Positions 50,862-64,000 of a DNA stretch of 64,000 nt are shown piece by piece. The position numbers and the translations under genes are program-made. The stretch is from contig VZRZ01007881.1 of NCBI GenBank assembly GCA_013398175.1, positions 418,684 to 482,683 on the forward strand, given 5' to 3'. Position 1 is the stretch's first letter; every line of letters starts with the position of its first letter. The notes under the pieces were generated by a model. The model did not search any database. It worked only from the letters and a program-made list of their open reading frames with translations, and was not told where the DNA came from. This DNA is from Climacteris rufus (lineage: Eukaryota > Chordata > Aves > Passeriformes > Climacteridae).

Positions 50862-53800
50862 TATACTGATCTGACATTTCTTTGCTAGCTACTCCCTTTG
50901 TATATAGACCCATAAATTTTAGTCCATCTTTATAACATGCATTTCTGCATTGGAAAACCCACTTGCTGAATAAAATTCAAACCTTTGTTCAGTGAATAAT
51001 AAAACAATATGTTTATACTTCATGCAACACAGTGGTCAAAGAAATTCAATTTGGGTATTACTATTACAAGAGATTAATTGTGAAATTCCTTCTATTAAGA
51101 ATGTTTCTGTAAAATTTCCAAATACAGATTTTGAAACTGTGCTGCAAAGAACCAATTCTGCTGGTTAAGAAGTTACAGTCTGTGAACAGAACACAGCTCA
51201 CTTTTATTTGGCAAATGCCCACTTGGGGGTGGCAATCAAACAATCAAATTAGTCACTATATATTACTGATAAACAATGTACACTTTATGTACTGTTTTTT
51301 CAGCAGAGGCCATATCTGGTGCACAGCAGTGCAGGCTTCACAAGGGTTTCCATTTTAGATGCAGAAAAGTTTCAGAAAATAATATTTTTGAGGCCAATCT
51401 AGGCTAGATCTGTCTAGCCTGATCTACACAAGCTAGAATCAACCCCCTGACTTGATACCCCGTAAAACCTGGAGATAATAAGAGAAGAGCTGGCAGTGTT
51501 GCACATTTCTCCTATTAAATATTTCACATTCTGGTGAAGGTGAGGCTGCATGGATGCCCCTCTGTCTCACTGTGTGTTTGGTCAACACTCAGCAACAATG
51601 CTCGCCTTCCCAGGCAGTACAGCAGGTGATCACCTAAATGTCTTCCTATATCCTTCATTCTGCTGTAACCAGGGATTGAAACTTTTCCTTCACTCAGTTT
51701 GTACAGGATGATACCAGGGGCTTATTCATTTTCTTTTCCAACTCTTTCCATTTAAAGTATCAGCACAGAGACTCTATGTTCAATATTAATTATACAGCAG
51801 AATTTAATGGTCTTCCCAGGCTTGTTATGTGCCTGTTATAATAAAAGAGAATTTTATGTTTGCAGTCTTGTGAAGACTAAAGAAAACTGTAGGTTAGATC
51901 AAATTGGAGGTTTGGTTTAGATAACCTCTGTCATTACTTCCTAGCACCAGTGAGCATGCTCAAATACATCCAATAAATTTCCTTGAATTCTCACTAAAGA
52001 GGAGTTTCCACGCAAATAGAATGGTTCAAACACATGACAGATGTTTGATTCCTCTTAGAAAAGACAGCAAGTCTCTTTTCTGGATTTTCCTTCACAGGCT
52101 ATTTATAGTTCAAATGTACTTTCAATATTCACTTATTTAAAAGCAGAGGTTCTAGGAAGAGGAAAGAACACATTGGGAGAGGCACGTAATCAGTTTTCAG
52201 CTGAAACTTAATTTACCATACTGAACTAGTTTCACACAGTAAGACAACCTTATGACCAAACAAGACAAAAGAAAATCCCTTGTGGGTATGTAGCACTGAT
52301 CAAGGGAGCTTCTTTTGACAGAAAAGACAGTTTCATCGTGGCAGTTAGGGGTTTTCTGACTAGAAAGAAAATCGTGTTGGACAAACAATTCTGCTAGGAT
52401 TGCATATACCACATTGTTATGACAGGGAATAAATTTATTTTGTACTATACTGTAGTGTAGTCCTACATAACAAAAGAATATATTATGGGATATACTTATA
52501 TTTTAGTACTGAAAGGAAATGACATCTTTACATGAAATGCTTTTCAATTTATGTATATATTTGTATTCCACTTTGATAAACTAATGCTATAAATCATCCT
52601 TTTATTAAAAAAAAACTTTCAGCCCTTTTGTCTTCAAATGTTAGATTTAAATAGAACCAGACACAAAGACCCACAAAAATCTAAGTGATCCCAAGCCTTG
52701 TGATAGAATCCTCCTTCACAGTATTCCCATGGTAGAAGACAGACACATGTTCAGGGTTTGTCATTTCAGGCTGCTTCAACCTTTGCTGCAAATTTTATTA
52801 AATATTCATTTAAGTTACTAAAGGGTTTTTTTTTGTGGATGGCACACACCTACAGACCCTTTCCATAACGAACGGGGAAATTTTGCTTGCTAATCTTAAT
52901 AGAAACACTGCCTGTGCCACAAAATAAACCTGTAGAAGAGAACATACGTGTTTTCTAGTAGGTCCCATATTGTTTCTGTAGATACATCACAACAATTCTC
53001 TCTGTATTTCTCTCATCACAGCATATTATCATGCTAATTCTAGCTCTTGGAGAAAGGGAAATGCAGAACATGTATGTGAAATAAAAGAAAACACATATGT
53101 TTTAGATTAAGCCAATCTCAAGATGTTAAATCCCAGACCTGCTCCACAGAAGAACAAAATGGGTATTAGCACCATATGATACCTATTCAGTTTAGGACTA
53201 GACTGTAAGTTGTAACATGGTGTTTTTCCTAATAATGTGTCCTAATTTAGTTCCATCTTACTTCTGAGAGACACTGTCTCATCAACATTTATTCAGAGCT
53301 ACAGTCGCACCACTCGTAAGAAGTGCATCTATTTTTCTGGCAGCCTGCTGCTCCCTCATTTTATCCAACGCTGAGTGAGATCATAGTTCTCATTTGCTGA
53401 GAGCCAAGCAGTGAGCTACTTAGTCTCTTGACCTCAAAAATTTATTGGGCTACAGAAGTTGTTTCTATAGCCACCTTTGGTTTGGGCATTCAATTAGGAG
53501 GTGGAAAGTTTATACATTTGACTCTTCCCTAGAAGCACATTTGTTTTAAATTTACTTTGCAGTATCGATCTGCCCCTTCTACTCTACTGCAGCTAAATAA
53601 TGAAACATATGAGATTTTCATATGCATTCTTACCCTATGTGTATCTACTCACAGAAAATAAAAATATTTATGCTTATTGAAATTCTTGAGATCGTTTTTT
53701 ATATTTTTAGTTCAGATTTTAAACTGTCTATATTACTATATTATTCCTTATATTCTCTTTGGACCACCTCCCCTCCAGCCTAGTCTTGAGTGACATATAA

Positions 53801-54342
53801 TAACTAATTTTCATAACATATTTGTGAAACCATACATATATACATATGCATGTCTTGAGAATGTATGCTGAAGTAACTAATAGACATTCCTAATTTGAAT
53901 TACATAATTTGAAAGAAATATGAAGCAATTCTCTACTATAGTCAGGAGAGAAAAGACACAATAGGACTACATAAGGTCTAATGTTTTCCTCTAGCTAGAT
54001 CTAGTTGAGTACAGCTGGCAAGAAATCAGGAATTACCCAATTTGCAGTATTTTTTTGATGTTCCCTAATTTGTTTTTGTTACACACCAAAATCAAACAGA
54101 CCTTTCACAATCAATTAAAGATAAAGGAAGATTAAGAGAAGCAGTTCACTTATTTTCTGGATCAAAATTCAGACCATAACTTGTGTTACCATATGTCAGG
54201 TAATTAACCCAAATCATCTGGGCTCCTCTATTCCCCCTCTCCGTAATTCCAGCATACCTCACCAAAGTCAAGAGCTTCCCCAAGAAGTTCTGTTTTCAAG
54301 TAACCAAGACTAGTGGACAGGGTAATGCTTAGTTAAAATACA
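50862..54342. other. Non-coding, no gene recognised
   Basis: AT-rich sequence with short frames only. It contains a perfect 8-bp inverted repeat at 51401-51420. No gene or repeat family was recognised. Confidence 0.52.
51401..51420. repeat. Perfect 8-bp inverted repeat, 4-nt loop
   Basis: AGGCTAGA, then TCTG, then TCTAGCCT. Arms match exactly. A small hairpin of unknown meaning. Confidence 0.88.
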
Positions 54343-54515
54343 TCTCACATAGAACAGTTTAATTTGGAAAGGAGCTCTGAAGATCATCTGGTCCAACTCC
54401 CTGCTCAAAAGAGCAGTCTGCTATCTGAATGGTTCAAATATAGATGCTGATAGCATTTTTACAGCCTTTCCCATCCTTAGCTATGTTCAATAATTGTGTT
54501 CACCTCCTCACCACC
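54343..54515 (-). mobile_element. Degraded CR1 LINE fragment (minus strand)
   Basis: Read on the plus strand it carries the reverse complement of a CR1 3' end. TCTCACATAGAACAGTTTAA corresponds to the eroded terminal octamer region. TTTGGAAAGGAGCTCTGAAG then ATCATCTGGTCCAACTCCCT follow as in the family, and CACCTCCTCACCACC near the right end corresponds to the more internal segment. Divergence is high. It lies directly beside a second CR1 piece in the same orientation. Confidence 0.68.
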
Positions 54516-54524
54516 GCAATGATC

Positions 54525-54603
54525 AGAAATCACAGGATCACAGAATGGGTAAGGTTGGAAGGGACAACTGGAGTTCACCCAGTCCAACCTCCCTGCTTAA
54601 GCA
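54525..54603 (-). mobile_element. Second short CR1 3'-end fragment (minus strand)
   Basis: AATCACAGGATCACAGAATG, then GGTAAGGTTGGAAGGGACAA and CCCAGTCCAACCTCCCTGCT, is the reverse complement of a CR1 terminus including two copies of the terminal octamer. It begins about 10 bp after the neighbouring CR1 piece. It is better preserved, so it is probably an independent, younger insertion. Confidence 0.78.
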
Positions 54604-54640
54604 TGAATTCTCTGGTGACTAACAGTACAGAATTTCAAGT

Positions 54641-54736
54641 CAGCACCTGTATAATTCTGATTTTTATATCAAATACCTGTTTCACTTTCAGCACCTGTAT
54701 AATTCTGATTTTTATATCAAATACCTGTTTCACTTT
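54641..54736 (+). repeat. Exact 48-bp tandem duplication
   Basis: A 48-bp unit beginning CAGCACCTGTATAATTCTGA and ending CTGTTTCACTTT occurs twice head to tail (54641-54688 and 54689-54736) with no mismatch. It starts 38 bp after a CR1 terminus. Lack of divergence suggests a recent event or an assembly duplication. 48 is divisible by three, so a chance open frame continues through both copies. That is not evidence of coding. Confidence 0.96.
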
Positions 54737-57700
54737 ATCGCCTAAAATATGTCAGCTAAAACAAAACTGTCCATAGGTCTTGGACACACAGAAGCACACA
54801 GGCTAGCTAATGCTTTACTAAGACCCTGTATAGGTTATGCGATTTCCACAAAAGTCAAACTCTTTTTGTACCAACGACACAAATCAATAGAAGCTGTGAA
54901 GACATTTTTTCAGTAACACTAAATCACAAGTCTCCTCACCAAGTTTATTAGAATTACTAGTGCAAGCCAGCACTTCTCAGTCACTCAGCAACTCTCCAAC
55001 TGCTCCATCGGGGGGTACTGGGAGGAACAGCTTGTACTGTGTTCAGAGAGGTCTGTGTAAAGAGGAAATACTGGTGAAATTTGCCTCAGCCCTGTGTTGA
55101 TCTTATCTTCTAGCACAGAGCTGGCCCAATGCTTGGTCAGTGCTCTACAAATTTATTACTCCACAATATTTATATAGCATTAAAATAAATTCAATTCTTC
55201 AAAATATCACCATTTGTACTGGAAAAATTCAGAATTTTAGCTATGTGTTTACAAACAGATCCAAGAGTAAACAGGGAAGAAACCACAAAACAAATGTAAC
55301 TGTACAGAGTTTATGAAAAGTTTGCAAACAATGCAAGAAAACTCTTTATCCTACTCATTCAGTGAAATTAAGGAATGATAAGTACAGGTGCAGAAACAAA
55401 ACTCCTTCCCAAAGAAGGCCCTTAGAAGTTTTTACATTTAGTATTGGGGGAGTTTTCGTTTTGTTTTGGTTTTGTTTAATGAGTAATTAACCAGTTCTTC
55501 ATAGTTTCTAAGTAACTTTAACAAATGTGTATCTGCAGTTCAAAAGGAAGGGTCTTTCTGACAGCCTCGCTACTCAGGCTTTGAGATTTAAATATGACCT
55601 GCATAGAATTAAACAAAAAAAGGAAATTAAAAAAGCTTCAACTTTTGTTGTCGTTGTTTTAGATGACAAATTATTGGGATGGAATTCAAGACACTTAATT
55701 ATCACATTAGTTAGCCAGATGGTTTATTTGAAATCTCTGCAGACAAGTTCTGAATTTTTCCTTAAGTTTGGCTCAATGAGTTAGCAAAGGCAAAGGACAA
55801 CAAGAGTATGCAACTCTCTTTTGCTTGCTTTAACAAATAAAATTTTGTCTGCCTACCCCCTTGAGCAAAGTTTCAATGAATTTATAGAAAAACTGGCAGC
55901 CAGAGGAATATGAGTGCTCTGCAACCCTTCAGATATCTTTGATCACTTAGCAATCTTATTACTCCCCTGACACTAAATTTCCATCAGTTTTTTAAAGAAA
56001 AGAATTTAGAAGCAAGCTTCCATAAAAACAGAGTCCTTTTCCTAAACCTGAAAAAAAAAGGTTTAAATAGTCTGCACCATTTTTTTTCCTCTCCCCTAAA
56101 TGTTTTGGCAACAAGTAAGATTCCTTGTTGCATGACTTCATGGGTGGTGGGGAGGAGAGGAGTCATGCACCAAGAATCCCAGAACTGGTGGCATGACTTG
56201 GCTTAGCTGTGCGGTTTCAGCAGTCAGCTCTTGAGTGGCTTCTTCAAATGGTTTCAGCACTTCCACAGGAGTTTCCAGTAGTGTCTGCTCCAGACGCGAG
56301 CAGAATCCATCAATTTCATTTTCAAAATGTCATAGCATGTAATAACTGCCTTTGCTCAAACAGCTTCTCTTAATAGAGAATGTTGAATTCTGTCTGGTAA
56401 CTGCATCCTGAATAAGTTTGTCTTGGGGAACAAGTCATTATTCTTGGAAGCGTTTCAGAAGTTTTTTGGCTTTCACAGGCTGCCTGAGCTATGGACAGAT
56501 ACCATCTGCTCTTACAAGAGTATACATCTCTAGTGTGTCATTGTACTCATATATGAAGTATATAGACACAGAAGTGCATCACCTTTCATCCCATCCCCAC
56601 CGTGGAAGTGACAAAAATCTTGGTACTTGTTTACTTTTAGTGGTTGATTGAAAGAGTTAAAACATTAATGACACAGAATTTCATTGCCTTTAAAATGTTT
56701 CTCAGATGACCCTTTGAGAACGGAAATAGCACCTGATGTACCCACCAAGCTGCATACCTTGGCAGGACTCTCTTTTCCAAAGTTACAATACTGGTTCAGA
56801 AGATGGGAAGAGAGTGTCTGGAAAACAAGACAACCAAGTATATCTTACATATAAGCATAAATACAGTAGCCTCTGAAAGGTGCTATTTCTGAGCACAAAA
56901 CGATCTCAATTTTCCTTTCTTTACTGGAGATGCAAGGAACAGAAATATTAAATGGCTTGTTCAAAATGACATTGGTATCTGTGGCACAGACGAGAGTCGT
57001 GTCTTGCTTCCCATGTTTCAGACCACATACCTTTTGGATATCTGCCCAAAGAAGTTAAATCCCTTGTTTTATGTATTGCTCTGATGTAGCAATTGGTGAA
57101 ACTTGAAACAAAACATAACAACCAACCACAAAAATTCAGATCCCAACGATTTTCAGCGAGACTAAATTTTTTTAGCAATGAAATACAAATACTTTGAGGT
57201 GTTGCCCAAGAGGATCAGCACATGGAAATATTAACACAAGCAAAACATTAACTAGGATTTCCAGTAAAGACAGCATAGTTGATTTCATTCTTGGTATCAA
57301 ATAGCAACATCTGTACTATGGTAGGTATATACTAGCCCCATTACTTTTTTCTCAACATAAAAAACAGATTGTCAGTATGAGAGAGAGTGTTTCTGGGTCA
57401 GGACATTAAAGTCAAGCTAATGCATACCAAACACATTGTCAGCTATGTATTTTTACAGTTCTGGGGTTGTCTGCATCATGGAAAAGTTGCTTTTCCTAAG
57501 ATTATTCTTGCAGAGGCTAAATATCATAAAGAATTGTAGACTATTCTGTGTTCTTCTACCTTATCCTGTGTTCTTCTCCTCAGCTGACATACATGTGCTC
57601 AATTTTATCTAGTCATGACAAAGGTTTTTAAATCATTATTGCCATTCAGGAGTCTTTTTCCAAACACTTGTACCATGGTCTCCCCCTTCCAAAGAAAAAT

Positions 57701-58427
57701 GACAAAACAATATTGTCTAAAACCCACATGTGCCTCATTTCCTATAACTGTAGGGGATTTGATTGGGAACAATCAAAGTAATCTCCAGTAAAATTACAGA
57801 TTATTTTGCAAACAAAATAATGCTTTGGGATCCTGAATACCAAAGATGGTCAAAAGAATCCTGTCTGACATCATTAGATTTCCTTTTCTCAGTTAGCCCC
57901 CCAAGCTTCTCACTGTAGTACAGTTTGTAACTTTGTGACTCTCAATATCTATGAACTATCACCTCTCTCTCTACCTTCCTCATGCTTTAGCATATGAAAT
58001 TGTGCAGATTGATTCTAGATAAAATGTATACCTCTTAAATTAGAAGCATGTATCAATACAGGATGTCACAAGCAGCTCAAACCCAACTAATATAAATTAA
58101 GTTATGGAAATAGACAACACAGAAACATGAAGCTTGCACTATAGGGGGAGCATGAAAAATAATCCTTTAATATTTGAGACTGCTATAAACTTAGAGGGTA
58201 GTTAGTTTTCAGAGAATAGTTTTGCAATGTATTTTAGCTTCAGAATGTGTCTAAAAACGTGCCACCTCAAATGCAGGTCATTTTGCTGTCACTGAAGAGG
58301 AGAAGCTCCTGTGTGCTTGAGAGACACCTGGGTTGCCCCTGAGAACAATGGGACATGGCTTCTACGTGGGGCTTGGGAGTGGACAGGCTGCTTTTTATAG
58401 ATAATTGTCACTCTAAGGTGGTATTGG
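54737..58427. other. Non-coding, no gene recognised
   Basis: Contains a T/G simple tract (GTTTTCGTTTTGTTTTGG) at about 55452-55478 and an imperfect 20-bp tandem (CTGTGTTCTTCT repeated) at about 57542-57580. No gene was recognised. Confidence 0.5.
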
Positions 58428-58440
58428 AAAAAAAAAAAAA
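58428..58440. repeat. Poly-A run (13 A)
   Basis: Homopolymer inside a 126-codon minus-strand chance frame (58669-58289), where it is read as a phenylalanine run. No polyadenylation signal is associated. Confidence 0.9.
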
Positions 58441-59639
58441 CCCTAAATTCTGAAAAATTATGACCAAAGATAGGACCACAAGACTTGACATCATACATGA
58501 ACACACAGTCACTACACAAGACAGAATTTACTAAATGTTGCTTCAAAATATACAGATCAAAAAAATAGTGACCACCCTTGCCTTGGAAAGGACAAAAGCA
58601 GAAATGAAATATCTTGCCTAAGATGATGTAACAGGTTAGTAACAGAAGTAAGACTATAAAATGTGCCATCAGCTACGTGAATCATATACTACTCTTTTAA
58701 ACTATAATATTGCTTCCCTTAAATCTCACTTGAAAGAAAAATATTGGCTTAAAGAGCATGCTGGTCTGCTTTTTCTCCAAATACATACTTCAAAGTAAGG
58801 TTGCAAATATTTATTCCAAGGGTGCTAGTGGGCAATCCTTTAGAAGCGGAATAGCTACCAACAATATGTCAAGGGAAATAAGTGTTGAAGTTACTTGATG
58901 GCAGAGCACTGGACATTTATATGGGAAAAGTAGTCTGTCTAGCTTTTGAGACAGACTGGAGGAAGCGGGGGAAGAAAGAGGAACACTGAGCTGTCAGCTC
59001 ACAGCCCCTGCAGATAAATGAATGACTCCAAGTCACAGGGAAATTTTGCCCAGCTCTTCATGCAAAATGTAATAGCTGAAAGAATAAAGAAATCGTACGA
59101 CTGGGAGGAGGTTAATTAGTTAAATTCATAAATGGTTTTAAATGTAATTTTTGCTGAAGTTCCACTGGTTGTTATTTATTGGCAAACAGATTTGAAATAA
59201 ATCATGGAGCCATATTCTGTTTCAAAAATCAGAGATTCACTATTTTCTTTCATAGTTTGATTTTCATGGCAAAGCTTGAAGGCCATCCTATATAAATTTG
59301 ATTACGTATTTGCAATTTATTGTTTCCCTACTGTTAAATACATCTTTTCTGTGAAACTGCTGAGCCTTTGAGAGGGAGCTGTTAAAAGACTGCAGCTAAT
59401 CAGTCCTTTTTCTGGAAGGACTCTCTCAGCTAGAATTGAGGTATAAGATCTGTGGCTTTCAAGTTCTACTGTCTAAATTGTTCTTCCGCAACAGCTGGAG
59501 AAAATGCTTTCAAGAGTTTTATGCTTCTTCCTGTGTGGTGATGCAGCTTTCCTCTAACGACTATTTCCCATCAATACCCACAGACACCTACCTTCTTAAC
59601 CACTGCTTTAACGGTCTCTTACCACTTCCACCTTTCCGG
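58441..59639. other. Non-coding, no gene recognised
   Basis: AT-rich sequence. Nothing supported. Confidence 0.5.
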
Positions 59640-59689
59640 AAAAAAAAAAAAAAGAAGAAACAGAGAAAGAAAAAAAAAAAGAAAAAAAT
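59640..59689. repeat. Purine-only A/G-rich tract
   Basis: About 50 bp almost entirely of A and G (A-run, GAAGAAA, AGAGAAAGA, A-run, GAAAAAAA). Simple sequence; lysine- or phenylalanine-rich frames across it are artefacts. Confidence 0.9.
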
Positions 59690-62600
59690 ACTCATTTGGG
59701 AGAAGGTTTACAAATATCTGCACAACAGGCTCACAAGGAGATAATATCTCAAAGGACTTAAAATTAGGTGTACAATTCTTGTTTCGAGAAAAAAACCAAA
59801 ACCGCCCTGAGAGTATGGAGGCAGCAGATGTGACCAAAATGATAGGTACATACCCTTTCCCATGCTAAGATTTCAATGATCTTTACTGAAAACTTCACAG
59901 CAAGAAAAAAGTAAGTGCTCTTTTTCCATGCATTGTAACTGTTATACGATGAATAGCTAATAGAGTCATATACAGTCCATTTTTCTGAATAATCTTGTGT
60001 CCTGTTGAATTACAAGTTAAAAAAATAAATATTTCTCAAAACCTGCCAAAAACATGAAAGCTCTGGTTTTTCCAAGAACCACTATCTACTGACTTTTCTG
60101 GGAAATTTAATATTTGTTTCATTTTCTAGAGGACTCTGGCAATCCAACCAATTAACAACTGAAACTTACATTGCATTAACAACAACGTATTTTAACCTTA
60201 TTAGGGCAATTATTCAACTACACAATTATTCAAAATTGCAGCAAAGTATTTAACTAACTGGTGTTTCTTTAGATAGTAGCAAAGTCTTCTAACAGCCCAG
60301 AAAATCAATGTGCAGTCATAGTGACCTATACTCTAGATTATTACAAATATTGTACACATTAGTTATAAAGAAAAGAAAAGAACAAGGACAGCTGCAGCAG
60401 AACCACCTGTACACACACAGTCTGCTAACTGGTCATATAGATCCCTATTTCATGAAACATTCTCAAACTTCATTTGGGTTAAAGATGATTACACAATTCA
60501 AAAATTCTAAACTGTCACTTGATTTTAGACCTTTCTCTGATGAAAATACAAACCTGTTCCCACACAGAATGCTAAAGATTGCCACCCCCATCCCTGAAAA
60601 AAGAGACGTACTTTTATTTAAATCAAATCATGCAGATACAGAGTGATGACAAAATGTCACAGAAATGCTTTTATAAAATCAGTTAATAGATTGTGAAAAA
60701 GAATCAAATATAAAGTCATTGCTGGTATCCTCTGACCTCATAAGATACAGGCTGTTAACATCACTAGGAGAAGGTTAAGTAGATAGCTTATAAGCAGTAA
60801 TGTTTAAAAGTGCTACAGAAGTATTTACTGAGTAAGAAGGACACTGTCTTCAATCAAAGGGAAAAGAAATATTAAAATATTTTATTACTTTTTTTTTCCC
60901 AGCTGAAAATAGAAGGCTGTTCACAACTACAAGATTCCACTCAGACAAATTAAACGTAGAGATGAGCGGATTAAATTTCGATTAAAAAGAAAATAATTTT
61001 TACCAGAAAGGTTATCACTGAGGTATTCATGGACAAGACAGCAAAATGAATGGTCAGAGTTTATAGAGAATCATCCAAGAACCTACATCCAAACAGCCCA
61101 GTGCTCTGGCACTAGAGACCATGTCCAGCCAAGGGTCTCAGCTACAGTTTGTGTGGCAGCCAGGAATAAGATCAAGGTTGGTCTCTTTGGCTCTGACACA
61201 GTCAGAGGGGAAAAAGGGCACTCTAATCAGTTCATGTTTATTAATCTCACTTGATTATGGAATGGTTGTGACACTGCATAAACACAACAGTCAGCATCTC
61301 CTCTCCCTCCAACAAAAAAAATTACAAACGCATTAACAATGAGATTCATAACACTGTTGTTACATTTCTAATATTACTAAATGTGCTAATTTTCATGTGG
61401 GGTTTTTATGCAAAATGCATTCAAACTTTTGAAGTAATACATCTTAACGTTAGAACGAGATGCCACACATTCCATTTTTCTGGCTAGAGCATAGATTCAA
61501 ATATATTAATTCCATTTTTGTAAGAGATTCCCTATTACAAAGTACAGAAAAAATAAAAAATAGAGTTGGCAAAGAAAGAGGACAATACCAAAAGTTAGGT
61601 GAACAGTCAAAATCTAAGTGGAAATCCACAATTAATTCCATTATTAGATAGCTTTTTATGGTCTAAGAATAAGAACCATTTGGGCTTACTTGACTGCTAC
61701 AGTAGTTCAGAAAGGCGTTTTGGATGTTGATTTGGGAGAGTTAGTAAGAGAAAAAAAGACTGAAGAACTTCGTGTAGGAGGGAAAAAGGAACAGTATCCA
61801 GAACTCACAAAAAGATGCAACAAAGACAATAACGTAAGTAGATGACTATTTTTATTTCTCTACTTATTTAGGAGAGTATCTCAAAGGAATATTCTGAAAT
61901 CCCAGGTTTCTATTTTTTCACTAGATTTTTTTTATCATGTAAAAATCAGAAGAGGATTATCTGCAATATTTTTATAGCATTTAGTGAAAACAGCTTTATT
62001 TCTACTTCCAATGCATATTATAGGTTTTTTAGTATGATGTCAAGGCTGTTCAGCTACTTAATGTTTGTGCTAAAACATCAAACAAGTTCATCCTATGGTT
62101 TATATTTTCTTTTTTTCTAATTCATAAAATATATAATTTTTTTTTTTATTCAATAAATTCAAATGAGATAAACATTCAAATGTAGAACAACTACAAAACT
62201 TTTCTATTGTAAAAATCTGATTTTCTACATTTACTATTCTCAAAACAACAGTTACTTACTTAATGTTTACCAGTTTTATACTTCAACAAAACTATGGATA
62301 TGACCTAAATTCAGATTAAAGTTTTAATGTAGAAACTAAGAACTTATTTAAATATTTTGTTTTAATTAGAAATGTTATTTCATAATCTTTTTTCAGTTAA
62401 TGAGTACATTTGCCAGTTTTAAAAGACCATAAAGACTATTTATCTTGCAAAAGTCTTAAAATTACCACATTTTAATTAAACTGTGCATGCACATAGCCTT
62501 GCAAAGAAATAGTCATCTTATACATTTTAGTTTCATTTTTAAGAAAATGACCATGTAAACCACTAAAATTAGAAATAGCTCATTGTTTTGATGTGGGAAA

Positions 62601-64000
62601 GATACAGTTGTAAGAAAATGAGAGTCAGATTTCAACACGCACATTCAAAATTGTAAGTAAATATATGCCCTTATCAGACTGTGAGCACTTCATTGTTTAT
62701 TTTTGTACATCACTAAGAGCTTGTTTGGAAATTTCACATACATAGATATGCATCTATTTGTCAGTGTGAACACTAAACACCAGCTTGTCAGCTATCACAC
62801 TTTCTTTCTCTCCCTTGATGAGAAAATGTGCACTGAAGCAAATGTCCCTTTCCTGTCCCCAGCTCACCAGTGACATGCCACAACACTCTGTGTCACAGCA
62901 GAGAACTCAGCTTTCATCCTGCACTTCTAGACTCTGTGCAAACTCATTTTGCAATATTAAGATAGAGTTTAGATTTTGTAAGCAATATTAATATGAAAAC
63001 ATTAGGATTGTAAAAGCATAAACCAAACTTTTCTTGTTTCTGTGCTAGCAACTGCAGTGACATGAGGAGCTTTTACTGACACTCCTTTCAGGCCTCACTC
63101 TCTGCTCCCATGTACTGCGGTACTCAAAATTCAACTCTGCTTTTATGGGTAACAATGGCATCAGCTGATAACATGTCAAACCAATGAAGTCTTATTTCAT
63201 TCACTTCCGAGTAGCTTTAAGTCTTAACTTGTGGGTTTTTTGGTCTTGGACTAAGAAAATGGGGTGAAGACTGAATATTACTATTCACACACTTTCTTTT
63301 GTATAGGTGGTGGAGGTACACGCAGCTTTTGAACGTAAAAAAATTAACATATATAATCCAAGGAGACAACACAGTAAACTTGAATAGAATCCATTCACAC
63401 AGACAACTGAGTAAAAATAATCTGTCCATATTGCAGTTATTCTATGCCTCCATCTGTATGTGATCTTTATATAGATGGATTATACACTGACTCCTGCAGC
63501 ACAGCTCCAAAATCTCACGGCAGAGAGAAAACTTTACTGTTTTTCAGCTGTCTCATCAAAACAGCCTTCAGACAGCTCCATACCTCCAACACCATGAGAA
63601 GATGCCTGACAATATCACTGCAGTGATTTATCTGAATGGTACTGAAAGAAATATCCATAAACAAGGTATGCAACTACCCAAAGTACAGATGCTATTGCAT
63701 CTCACAAGCCTAGGATATAAACATGACAAATTCCAAAATAACTTGCTGTTCACCTTATTTTGAATGCATAATTTACAGTGGAAGAATTCAACCCTTGGTC
63801 ATTCACATGGGCAGCTGCTACTTTCAGCCCTCCCTGTGTGAATCAAGTCAGGACTGAAGTGTCTCGTCCTGAACCACAAGAACTGAAATCCAGAGGCATG
63901 GAATTCCTAACAAGGAAGGTCACAAGAGTTTCTGCTATTCTACTGTATATTTAATGTTAATTTTTCTACATCACTTAATTTATTCTTCTTTGATGAGAAA
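59690..64000. other. Non-coding, no gene recognised
   Basis: The last 4.3 kb is strongly AT-rich with T-runs (for example about 62138-62148). The longest frame, 112 codons at 60308-60646 (+), has no protein-like features. No repeat family was recognised. Confidence 0.52.

Noticed and set aside
54444..54776. 110-codon frame containing a duplicated 16-residue block
   Set aside because: The repeat is the 48-bp tandem duplication read in frame, beginning inside CR1 fragments; not a gene.
58289..58669. 126-codon minus-strand frame with hydrophobic start
   Set aside because: The leucine-rich start could mimic a signal peptide, but a homopolymer-encoded Phe run lies inside and nothing is recognised.
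1..64000. Search for RNA genes, CRISPR arrays, bacterial-type operons, intact retrovirus or DNA transposon
   Set aside because: No tRNA, rRNA or snRNA signature, no regularly spaced repeats, and no gag/pol/env or transposase frame was seen.

Overview
The window is AT-rich vertebrate DNA, most likely from a bird. A CR1 retrotransposon 3' end at 37262-37438 finishes in the ATTCTGTGATTCTG-type tail that is typical of avian (and more widely sauropsid) CR1. More CR1 pieces lie at about 54343-54603, and a much older CR1/L3-type reverse-transcriptase relic at about 1170-1400. I saw no primate or rodent SINEs and no L1. Two runs of N (3 and 37 bases) show it is draft assembly. A bird is the best guess; crocodilian or turtle is not excluded by CR1 alone.

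Layout. No known protein-coding gene is recognised. The window reads as a gene desert or the inside of one or more very long introns. The best coding candidate is a small two-exon model on the minus strand at 8519-7908: an ATG exon, a 276-nt intron with good splice signals and matching phase, then a 290-nt terminal exon, giving 111 residues of unknown function. Weaker candidates are an open segment with a strong donor at 5617-5743 (+), a strong-context ATG ORF at 5404-5138 (-), and an open stretch after an acceptor-like site at 30736-30957 (+). By a rough stop-codon estimate, about ten open frames as long as the terminal exon are expected by chance here, so all of these need transcript evidence.

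Three short CpG-dense islets stand out from the AT-rich background: 22789-22956 (21 CpG in 168 bp), 35451-35572 (10 CpG in 122 bp) and about 26208-26299. They may be orphan CpG islands or promoters of unseen transcripts.

The rest is unannotated non-coding sequence with simple-sequence tracts (A-rich at 24725-24860 and 59640-59689, T-runs at 9614-9830 and 34817-34840), exact short tandem duplications (48 bp x 2 at 54641-54736, 21 bp x 2 at 50820-50861) and a few compact perfect inverted repeats (30076-30100, 47235-47255, 51401-51420). I found no RNA gene, CRISPR array, intact transposon, complete provirus or gene cluster. I did not find a convincing undescribed biological system; the two-exon candidate and the CpG islets are the items most worth checking.
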